The position numbers and the translations under genes are program-made. A stretch of DNA of 11,420 nt from Chloroflexota bacterium (lineage in GTDB: Bacteria; Chloroflexota; Dehalococcoidia; Dehalococcoidales; RBG-16-60-22): contig VGOH01000025.1 of assembly GCA_016875955.1 (NCBI GenBank), forward strand, positions 1-11,420. The letters are read 5' to 3'. The first letter of the stretch is position 1; the number at the start of each line of letters is the position of its first letter. Positions 7,035 through 11,420 of this stretch are shown here, piece after piece. Under the pieces are notes generated by a model. That model searched no databases. It was not told the DNA's origin and was given only the letters and a program-made list of their open reading frames with translations.

Positions 7035-8225
7035 ATGCCCGCTGTTCCCTACCAGGAACTTAAACCCCCGCAACGCGTCCTTCTCGGCCCCGGACCCAGC
7101 AATGTTCATCCCCGCGTCCAGCAGGCCATGGCCGCCCCCCTCCTCGGCCACCTGGACCCCTACTTTCTCACCGTCATGGACGATATCATGAGCCTCCTTC
7201 GCTACCTCTTCCAGACCAGCAATCAGCTCACCTTCCCCATTTCCGCCACCGGCTCTGCGGGCATGGAAGCCGGCCTGTGTAACTTTTTGGAACCAGGTGA
7301 TGTTGCCCTCATCGGTGTCAACGGCTACTTCGGGGAACGGCTGGTGACCGTCGCCCAGCGTTGCGGCGCCGAAGTTATCCGACTTGATGCCGAATGGGGT
7401 CACATCGTTGAGGCCGAAGCCATTGAGGACGCCTTTAAAAAACAGAGAAAAGTAAAGCTGCTGGCGCTGGTGCATGCCGAAACCTCCACGGGAGTCCTGC
7501 AGCCTCTTATTGAAGCCTCCCGGCTGGCCAGACAGCACGGGGCGCTGCTCCTGGTGGACGCCGTAACCTCGCTTGGCGGACATGAGCTGGCCATTGACGA
7601 CTGGGGTATTGACATCTGCTACAGCGGCTCTCAGAAGTGCATCAGCTGTCCGCCCGGTCTCTCCCCCATCACCGTCAATCAGAAGGCCATGGACACACTG
7701 AAAAAGCGCACCTCGCCGATTGCCAGCTTCTACCTTGACCTCTCCCTGCTCGCCAAATACTGGATAGCCGAAGGCGGCCGGGTTTACCACCACACGGCGC
7801 CCGCCTGCCTGTTTTATGCGTTTCATGAGGCGCTGGCGCTCATCGCCGAGGAGGGCCTGAAGGCACGCATTCAGCGCCATGCCCGGTACGGAGCGGCCCT
7901 TCAAGCCGGCCTGGAGGCGATGGGCCTCACCTTACACGCCCAGCCCGGCCACCGTCTCAACACCTTGACCACAGTACGCATTCCCGATGGCGTTGATGAT
8001 GCCCGGATAAGACAGCGTCTCCTGAGCGATTACAGCATCGAAATCGGCGGCGGTCTGGGGACACTGAAAGGCAAGGTCTGGCGCATCGGGCTTATGGGGT
8101 ATTCCTCCAGTGAGCAGAATGTGCTGCTCGTCCTGTCGGCACTGGAGAAACTGCTGGCTGAGGAAGGATACCGGACAAAGACCGGCGCCGGTGTGGGCGC
8201 GGCGGTCAGGTCACTGCGGAGCTAA
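7035..8225 (+). CDS. Alanine/serine-glyoxylate aminotransferase family protein (class V, PLP)
   Basis: A PLP-dependent class V aminotransferase of the AGXT/serine-pyruvate type, 396 residues. Visible motifs: LLGPGPSNVHPRV near the start, GHLDPYF, SATGSAGMEA, NGYFGER, HAETSTGVLQP, the PLP-aspartate region LLLVDAVTSLGG, and SGSQK with Schiff-base lysine K201, followed by SFYLDL, YHHTAP and IEIGGGLG...GKVWRIGLMG. The whole pattern tracks mammalian AGXT closely. The start is ATG 7035, 6 bases after GAGGTGA (7022-7028); TTG 7029 abuts that site and is unlikely. Likely reactions are transfer of an amino group from alanine or serine to glyoxylate, giving glycine, or serine to pyruvate; the donor cannot be read from sequence. 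It follows the GcvT-GlyA fusion by 37 bp, so a glycine/serine/glyoxylate role is natural. Its 3' end overlaps the opposing kinase gene. Confidence 0.88.
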   Translation: MPAVPYQELKPPQRVLLGPGPSNVHPRVQQAMAAPLLGHLDPYFLTVMDDIMSLLRYLFQTSNQLTFPISATGSAGMEAGLCNFLEPGDVALIGVNGYFGERLVTVAQRCGAEVIRLDAEWGHIVEAEAIEDAFKKQRKVKLLALVHAETSTGVLQPLIEASRLARQHGALLLVDAVTSLGGHELAIDDWGIDICYSGSQKCISCPPGLSPITVNQKAMDTLKKRTSPIASFYLDLSLLAKYWIAEGGRVYHHTAPACLFYAFHEALALIAEEGLKARIQRHARYGAALQAGLEAMGLTLHAQPGHRLNTLTTVRIPDGVDDARIRQRLLSDYSIEIGGGLGTLKGKVWRIGLMGYSSSEQNVLLVLSALEKLLAEEGYRTKTGAGVGAAVRSLRS

Positions 8226-8747
8226 CCCTGGTTGTCTCTTGTTGAACTGGTGATAACGCTTCAGTATCTCGTCGACTAAAGCGCCCTGCTTTTTACCCCG
8301 GCAATCAATAATGATATCGGCGTACTTGAAGTATAGAGGTCTTCTTTCCTCATAAATCTGCCGCAGCGTCTTGTAGCGCAGGCCAACGATTCCCCGGTCA
8401 AGACCGCCGGTCAGCTTTGTCTCTATATTCTGAAAAGAATCGTCCAGGTAAACGAGGACCGCCTTCCCTTTCAGGTATTCCATAAGGTCGGGATGGTAGA
8501 TGATGCTGCCGCCCGGCGCCACCACCATTCGTGGCAATGGGATTTCCAGCATGCGGCGCTTTTCCAGGTCAAGAAAAGCTTCTTCACCCACACTGTCAAT
8601 GAGTTCCTGTATCCGCTTCCCCTCTTTCTGGAAAATATAGTTGTCCACATCCAGGAAATCATAGCCGAGGGCTTGCGCCAGCACCATCCCGATGGTGGAC
8701 TTGCCCACACCGGCCATGCCAATAATAACAATGCCCGTCTCTTTCAT
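8211..8747 (-). CDS. Shikimate-kinase-like P-loop kinase
   Basis: A 178-residue P-loop kinase of the AroK/shikimate kinase fold. Numbering from ATG 8747: Walker A GMAGVGKST at 10-18 (K16), the DVD acid pair D33/D35, a GG element at 79-80, the LID arginine R118, and ERRPLY with R136, all placed as in shikimate kinases. However, the arginine that grips the shikimate carboxylate, normally in an EEAFR-type segment, is Leu here (EEAFLDLE, L59), and the usual GGG is reduced to PGGS. The true substrate is therefore uncertain. A longer form from GTG 8786 would add 13 residues, but a promoter-like sequence at 8777-8806 would lie across that start, so ATG 8747 is preferred; no strong Shine-Dalgarno is visible. 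It is monocistronic and convergent with the aminotransferase, overlapping it by 15 bp. Confidence 0.78.
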   Translation of the reverse strand: MKETGIVIIGMAGVGKSTIGMVLAQALGYDFLDVDNYIFQKEGKRIQELIDSVGEEAFLDLEKRRMLEIPLPRMVVAPGGSIIYHPDLMEYLKGKAVLVYLDDSFQNIETKLTGGLDRGIVGLRYKTLRQIYEERRPLYFKYADIIIDCRGKKQGALVDEILKRYHQFNKRQPGLAPQ

Positions 8748-8776
8748 GCAGAGCGCCCTGTGACTGGTTTCCACCC

Positions 8777-8806
8777 AGAATAGCACCTGCCCCGAAAATC
8801 CGTCAA
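8777..8806 (-). promoter_or_regulatory. Candidate promoter of the shikimate-kinase-like gene
   Basis: On the minus strand TTGACG (8806-8801) is followed after 18 bases by TATTCT (8782-8777), and TGC directly precedes the -10, giving an extended -10. Transcription would begin near 8770, about 22 bases before ATG 8747. This placement argues against translation from GTG 8786. Confidence 0.5.
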
Positions 8807-8808
8807 CT

Positions 8809-8868
8809 TATAATAGGGGGGAGTCTAAAGGAGAGGGGGTGAGCAAAAGAACAACCACAGGTAAATAA
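8809..8868 (+). promoter_or_regulatory. Possible leader with -10 box and a 9-codon mini-ORF upstream of plsY-like gene
   Basis: A perfect TATAAT at 8809-8814 (no good -35 seen) is followed by AAAGGAG (8827-8833) and, 5 bases on, GTG 8839. That codon opens a 9-codon frame, VSKRTTTGK, stopping at 8866-8868. The stop overlaps an ATG at 8868 that opens a further 4-codon frame. A well-placed ribosome site in front of a tiny frame suggests a leader peptide, but the frame is too short to judge by content. Confidence 0.25.
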
Positions 8869-8886
8869 TGTCATGCGGATAAGGTC

Positions 8887-8915
8887 TTTACTTGTCCATT
8901 TTTTTACCGTATACT
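8887..8915 (+). promoter_or_regulatory. Candidate promoter of the plsY-like gene
   Basis: TTTACT (8887-8892) and TATACT (8910-8915) are 17 bases apart, matching the housekeeping consensus at 4 and 5 of 6 positions. The predicted start is about 8922, leaving only about 6 untranslated bases before GTG 8928, which has no Shine-Dalgarno. The transcript may be nearly leaderless. Confidence 0.45.
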
Positions 8916-8927
8916 ACCTAAAACAAA

Positions 8928-9545
8928 GTGACGGACATTACAATCACAGTACTGCTGGCCATGGCGGCCTATCTGCTGGGGGCCTGCCCTTTCTCTCTCC
9001 TGGTGGGGCGGTGGCTGCTGCATAAAGATATCCGCGAATACGGTGATGGCAACCCCGGCGCGGTCAATGTCTTCCGCGCCGGCGATGTCAAGGCTGGCAC
9101 AGTGGCCGTTATTCTTGATATCGGGAAAGGGTTCCCTTTCGTCTTTATCGCTCACTTTCACTTCGGACTTCCGGAACTGATGGTTGCGGCCATCGGCCTG
9201 AGCGCTATACTCGGCCATGCTTTCTCCCCATTTTTACATTTCAGGGGCGGCAAGGCACTTGCCGTTACCGGCGGGGTTCTGCTGGCGCTTCCCCATCTCC
9301 ATCTGTTCCTGCTCTTCATCGCTTTCATTGTCACCGCCTTTTTATTCATTGAGCAGGACGCCTGGACAGCCATGACGGCTCCCGCTGGCGCGTTTACCTA
9401 CCTGATAATCACCCGGGGGAATCAGTGGGAACTACTTTTTACACTTGGCGTTCTGATAGTATTCGCCGTCAAGCAATATGAAAGCTTGAAGACCATCCCC
9501 AGGTTAAGATTCAAACCGGTACGGTGGTATCAGTCAAGAAGCTAA
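8928..9545 (+). CDS. PlsY-family acyltransferase (divergent)
   Basis: An integral membrane protein of 205 residues in the family of acyl-phosphate:glycerol-3-phosphate acyltransferase, which makes lysophosphatidate in phospholipid synthesis. The family layout is clear: an N-terminal helix with LLGACPFSLLVGR, a first motif at 39-50 (GDGNPGAVNVFR; the family usually has GSGNPGATN.LR), LDIGKG at 63-68, a GH...F.HFRGGK second motif at 96-109, and further helices. All three catalytic motifs deviate: motif-1 Ser is Asp40, motif 2 GGKGVAT reads GGKALAV, and motif 3 with its usual His and Asn reads KQYESLKTI. The start GTG 8928 gives the normal N-terminal length but lacks a Shine-Dalgarno. It is 24 bp upstream of a glycosyltransferase and probably cotranscribed. 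It may be a PlsY paralogue with another acceptor rather than the housekeeping enzyme. Confidence 0.8.
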   Translation: MTDITITVLLAMAAYLLGACPFSLLVGRWLLHKDIREYGDGNPGAVNVFRAGDVKAGTVAVILDIGKGFPFVFIAHFHFGLPELMVAAIGLSAILGHAFSPFLHFRGGKALAVTGGVLLALPHLHLFLLFIAFIVTAFLFIEQDAWTAMTAPAGAFTYLIITRGNQWELLFTLGVLIVFAVKQYESLKTIPRLRFKPVRWYQSRS

Positions 9546-9569
9546 TGAATTGAAAGGAGAGTTATTGGC

Positions 9570-10718
9570 ATGCTGTTCCAGGGAATAATCGCTGCCGGGC
9601 TTTTCCTTTGCCTGCTTAATCTTACCCTTAACCTTAAAAACCTCAAGACCCTGCGCCGCGGCGAGAAACTCCCGGAACCAGCGCCGCTCATTTCCGTCCT
9701 TGTCCCCGCCCGGGACGAGGAAGCGAATATCGCCACCTGTCTGGACTCCCTGCAAAAGCAGGACTACCCCAACTACGAGATTCTGGTGCTGGATGATAAC
9801 TCCACAGACGGCACCGGAGCAATAGTGCAGAGCATCGCCACCGGTGATAGCCGCATACGTCCGCTCCAGGGCGAGCCGCTGCCCGAAGGCTGGACGGGGA
9901 AGTCCTTCGCCTGCTATCAGCTGGCTGAGGAAGCTCGCGGCTCCTGGCTCCTGTTTGTTGACGCCGATACCACGCATGCCCCCCATATGCTGCGCAGCGC
10001 TCTGGCGCAGGCGCTCCGCTTAAATTCCTCGCTCCTCTCCGGCTTTCCCCGCCAGCTGGCCAACTCCCTGCCCCAGAAAATAGCCATCCCGGTCCTGTAT
10101 TTCATCATTCTTACCTGGTTCCCACTCTGGTGGTTGCAGCGCTCCAAACGAACCAGACCATCACTGGCCATCGGCCAGTTCCTGCTTTTCCCCAGAGAAG
10201 AATACTGGCGCATTGGCGGCCACGAAGCGGTGAAGTCACGCATTCTGGAAGACGTCTGGCTGGGCGTTGAGATAAGCCGCCACGGTGGCCGTCAGGTAGC
10301 GGTTGACCTGTCGCCGGCCGTCTCCTGCAACATGTACCATAATGTGGGCGCGATGTTTGAAGGTTTTATCAAATGGATTTACTCGGTGGCGTCACTGTCC
10401 CCCGTGGCACTGACCATCATGATGGCCGCAGCCTACTTCTTTTATCTGGCGCCATTTTATTCGCTCTGGCGGGAGCTATTTGTGGTTGTCGGCTCCTCAG
10501 AGCTGCGCATCATCGTCATCTCCCAGGTGGGCATGATACTGTTTATGCGCTGGCTGGTGGACAGTCGCTTCAAAGAGCCGTTTATCTCGGTCTTCCTGCA
10601 CCCGCTCGGGCTCTCATTCCTCTTTCTGTCCGCCTTCTACGCCGTCTGCAGACGTGCCGTTGGCGCCGGGGTACGCTGGAAAGAACGGCTTTACAGCCGT
10701 GAATCCTCCGTGGAATAA
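9570..10718 (+). CDS. Membrane-anchored family 2 glycosyltransferase (CruC/CrtQ-like)
   Basis: A 382-residue GT2 enzyme. An N-terminal hydrophobic segment (about 2-20) precedes the GT-A domain: ISVLVPARDEEANI at 41-54, LVLDDNSTDGT at 72-82 for nucleotide-sugar binding, the metal-binding DADT at 131-134, and the likely catalytic acid region LEDVWLG (E227, D228). A hydrophobic stretch near 172-190 and three C-terminal membrane helices (about 278-300, 313-332, 338-362) follow, with a short charged tail. This layout resembles CruC and CrtQ, which glycosylate carotenoids in green sulfur bacteria and staphylococci, but also other lipid glycosyltransferases, so the acceptor is not established. The ribosome site is AAAGGAGA (9553-9560), about 10 bases before ATG. 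It is directly downstream of the PlsY-like acyltransferase, suggesting a shared glycolipid or acylated-glycoside pathway. Confidence 0.82.
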   Translation: MLFQGIIAAGLFLCLLNLTLNLKNLKTLRRGEKLPEPAPLISVLVPARDEEANIATCLDSLQKQDYPNYEILVLDDNSTDGTGAIVQSIATGDSRIRPLQGEPLPEGWTGKSFACYQLAEEARGSWLLFVDADTTHAPHMLRSALAQALRLNSSLLSGFPRQLANSLPQKIAIPVLYFIILTWFPLWWLQRSKRTRPSLAIGQFLLFPREEYWRIGGHEAVKSRILEDVWLGVEISRHGGRQVAVDLSPAVSCNMYHNVGAMFEGFIKWIYSVASLSPVALTIMMAAAYFFYLAPFYSLWRELFVVVGSSELRIIVISQVGMILFMRWLVDSRFKEPFISVFLHPLGLSFLFLSAFYAVCRRAVGAGVRWKERLYSRESSVE

Positions 10719-10742
10719 AACAACGATTTCAAAGATAATTCC

Positions 10743-10792
10743 AAAAATAAAATATTTTACATCTTACTATACTTGACATTCCGTGTTATAAT
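10743..10792 (+). promoter_or_regulatory. Candidate promoter for the structured RNA
   Basis: A perfect TATAAT (10787-10792) has a weak -35 (TTACTA, 10764-10769) at 17 bases and an A/T-tract (10743-10758) at the position of an UP element. The predicted start is about 10799, just before the first inverted repeat. A perfect TTGACA (10773-10778) is present but only 8 bases from this -10, so it would have to pair with a poorer -10 (TTTAAC, 10795-10800, 16-bp spacing). Confidence 0.45.
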
Positions 10793-10799
10793 AATTTAA

Positions 10800-11021
10800 C
10801 GCTCAAAACAGAATATCAGGCAATATTATTAAGCCTTTCGTCATTATATATTTATATAGCAGTCAAGGTTATTAAAAGCCTATGGGCGAAAGGAGCAAAA
10901 ACGTAAGGGGAATAAATATTGCCCGGATAAATCGCCTGATATCACCCAGGACTTGAAAACTGGCTGACCGGTATATAAGCCAAGGGAATTAAAGGTGTAC
11001 CGCGCCAGCCAAGAGTTCAAG
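10800..11021 (+). ncRNA. Candidate structured RNA or 5' leader of unknown class
   Basis: Two adjacent foldable domains lie just after a promoter-like sequence. Domain A has nested pairings: P1, 9 perfect bp (10813-10821 with 10934-10942); P2, 9 bp with one bulged A (10822-10830 with 10911-10920); P3, 9 bp with one G-U (10834-10842 with 10885-10893); and a small GGTT/AGCC hairpin inside (10867-10870 with 10877-10880). Its 3' strand carries purine-rich joining segments (10894-10910, 10921-10933) that are unpaired on my reading. Domain B pairs 10952-10957 with 11016-11021, 10961-10966 with 11006-11011, and 10969-10973 with 10998-11002. I do not recognise the class; it does not match riboswitch cores I know. 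It could be a riboswitch-like leader for the downstream lipoprotein gene or an independent small RNA. The fold was made by eye, with no covariation data. Confidence 0.45.
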
Positions 11022-11148
11022 GCAATCAGTCACGAAATTTTTCATAGTATCCAAGTTCTTCACCTCAACGGGCAGATTATATCCCCAGAGATTAAGCTCA
11101 ATAAAAGCACACATACATTTTCCATCTCATTTCATTAATAGAATATTT

Positions 11149-11165
11149 TGATATTACGTGATATT
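11149..11165. repeat. Direct repeat TGATATT, 10-bp period
   Basis: TGATATT occurs at 11149-11155 and again at 11159-11165, one helical turn apart. The pair lies just upstream of where the -35 region for the extended -10 at 11192-11200 would fall. Tandem half-sites on the same DNA face are typical of activators of the OmpR/PhoB type, but the region is AT-rich and chance is possible. Confidence 0.35.
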
Positions 11166-11190
11166 TGGGTAAATTAAAAATCCGGGGCTA

Positions 11191-11277
11191 ATGCTACAAT
11201 GGCAACAAAGGGAGGTGATAGATTTCAATAATCAATTTGGTAAATGCTGGATTAGAAAATTAGCTGAGGAGGAGTAA
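11191..11277 (+). CDS. Small upstream ORF, 28 codons (uncertain)
   Basis: ATG 11191 opens a frame of 28 residues, MLQWQQREVIDFNNQFGKCW and then IRKLAEEE, stopping with TAA at 11275-11277, immediately against the lipoprotein ATG at 11278. The three final Glu codons are the Shine-Dalgarno of the lipoprotein gene, so translation of this frame would run through that site. No good ribosome site precedes ATG 11191 (only CCGGGG at 11182-11187). If transcription starts near 11207 from the extended -10, the ATG would not be in the RNA. Treat as a possible coupling or leader ORF only. Confidence 0.2.
   Translation: MLQWQQREVIDFNNQFGKCWIRKLAEEE
11192..11200 (+). promoter_or_regulatory. Candidate extended -10 promoter of the lipoprotein gene
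   Basis: TGC followed directly by TACAAT (11195-11200) forms an extended -10 element, which can work without a good -35; none is seen at 11172-11177. The predicted start is near 11207, giving an untranslated leader of about 70 bases. Confidence 0.4.
11209..11219 (+). promoter_or_regulatory. Near-perfect Shine-Dalgarno without a standard start codon
   Basis: AGGGAGGTGAT is the longest match to the 16S rRNA 3' end in the window. No ATG, GTG or TTG lies 5-12 bases downstream. An ATT at 11222 would open a 13-codon frame ending at 11261-11263. The lipoprotein gene has its own ribosome site (GAGGAGG, 11266-11272), so this one is extra. Confidence 0.4.
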
Positions 11278-11420
11278 ATGAAGAAAGGAAGAATCGTTGC
11301 TCTTATTGCAGTGCTGGCACTGCTTGGCAGCATGATTGCGGCCGGCTGTGCGGCACCAGCACCAGCTCCTACACCAACTCCAGCACCAACTCCAGCACCA
11401 GCACCAGCTCCCGCACCGGC
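11278..11420 (+). CDS. Lipoprotein, N-terminal part only (runs off the window)
   Basis: The frame opens at ATG 11278, 5 bases after AGGAGG (11267-11272), and continues to the window edge; 47 codons are visible. A type II signal peptide is clear: MKKGR, a hydrophobic core at residues 6-20, and lipobox AAGC with the acylated Cys at 24. Everything after it so far is an Ala/Pro/Thr linker (AAPAPAPTPTPAPTPAPAPA and on), a spacer that holds a folded domain away from the membrane. Solute-binding proteins of ABC or TRAP importers in this type of organism often look like this, but the domain itself is outside the window, so the function is unknown. Confidence 0.85.
   Translation, partial: MKKGRIVALIAVLALLGSMIAAGCAAPAPAPTPTPAPTPAPAPAPAP
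11350..11420 (+). repeat. Low-complexity CCAGCA/CCAACT repeats coding an Ala-Pro-Thr linker
   Basis: Short units of six bases, mostly CCAGCA with CCAACT and CCAGCT variants, repeat in frame through the lipoprotein linker, including a 12-base unit (CACCAACTCCAG) repeated directly. Such tracts can gain or lose units by replication slippage without breaking the frame. The repeat may continue past the window edge. Confidence 0.7.

Larger units (their letters stand above)
10719..11277. other. AT-rich 559-bp gene-free region
   Basis: This stretch between the glycosyltransferase and the lipoprotein gene is much richer in A and T than the rest of the window and has no protein frame of convincing size. 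I see no GC-rich hairpin with a T-run that would terminate the glycosyltransferase transcript. From left to right it holds a promoter-like sequence (10743-10792), two inverted-repeat domains (10813-10942 and 10952-11021), a stretch without obvious structure (11022-11148), a 10-bp-phased direct repeat (11149-11165), an extended -10 box (11192-11200) and two ribosome-site-like sequences. Confidence 0.8.

Noticed and set aside
8181..8192. 12-base perfect palindrome ACCGGCGCCGGT near the end of the aminotransferase gene
   Set aside because: It is within coding sequence of high GC content, with no loop or T-run for termination and no second copy seen.
10685..10700. Perfect 6-bp hairpin ACGGCT-TTAC-AGCCGT at the end of the glycosyltransferase gene, considered as a terminator
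   Set aside because: It lies inside the coding region and is followed by GAATCC, with no T-run.
10773..10792. TTGACA and TATAAT taken together as one consensus promoter
   Set aside because: Only 8 bases separate them, far from the required 16-18, so they cannot be used as a pair.
10813..10942. Inverted repeats read as ends of a small mobile element (MITE)
   Set aside because: There is no target-site duplication at the ends and no second copy in the window, and the repeats nest inward like an RNA hairpin.
10882..10956. 24-codon frame from ATG 10882 in the gene-free region
   Set aside because: It has no ribosome site before the ATG and lies over the inverted-repeat arms, which explain the sequence better.
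11264..11290. CTGAGGA followed by GAAA, resembling a hammerhead ribozyme core
   Set aside because: The flanking bases do not form the required stems, and the CTGAGGA overlaps the lipoprotein ribosome site.

Overview
The window reads as chromosomal DNA from a GC-rich bacterium whose solute-binding proteins are lipoproteins, with strong GGAGGTGAT-type ribosome binding sites and some GTG and TTG starts. The gene content and protein style fit Chloroflexota, probably the Dehalococcoidia. That placement is an inference from general resemblance, not a marker-gene call.

Region 1 (7-4282, + strand) is a complete phosphate-uptake operon in the classical order pstS-pstC-pstA-pstB-phoU: a lipoprotein that captures phosphate, two permeases, an ATPase and the PhoU regulator. 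The genes are tightly packed. The pstC stop lies inside the pstA Shine-Dalgarno, and pstA and pstB overlap as ATGA.

Region 2 (4325-8225, + strand) holds one-carbon and glycine/serine genes. A single 890-codon gene joins a full aminomethyltransferase (GcvT) to a full serine hydroxymethyltransferase-like enzyme (GlyA). An alanine/serine-glyoxylate aminotransferase-type gene follows. Together they could interconvert glycine, serine, glyoxylate and methylene-tetrahydrofolate. Convergent to them, overlapping tail to tail by 15 bp, is the only minus-strand gene: a shikimate-kinase-like P-loop kinase that lacks the usual shikimate-binding arginine.

Region 3 (8748-10718) is a short divergent control region followed by a two-gene unit: a PlsY-family membrane acyltransferase with all three signature motifs altered, and a membrane-anchored GT2 glycosyltransferase resembling CruC/CrtQ carotenoid glycosyltransferases. 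The pair could make a glycolipid or lipid-linked glycoside.

Region 4 (10719-11277) is an AT-rich gene-free stretch of about 560 bp. It holds a promoter-like sequence followed by two nested inverted-repeat domains that look like a structured RNA, then a direct repeat, an extended -10 box, a near-perfect Shine-Dalgarno without a normal start codon, and a small upstream ORF. At 11278 a new lipoprotein gene begins and runs off the window. The structured RNA and the GcvT-GlyA fusion are the most interesting items.
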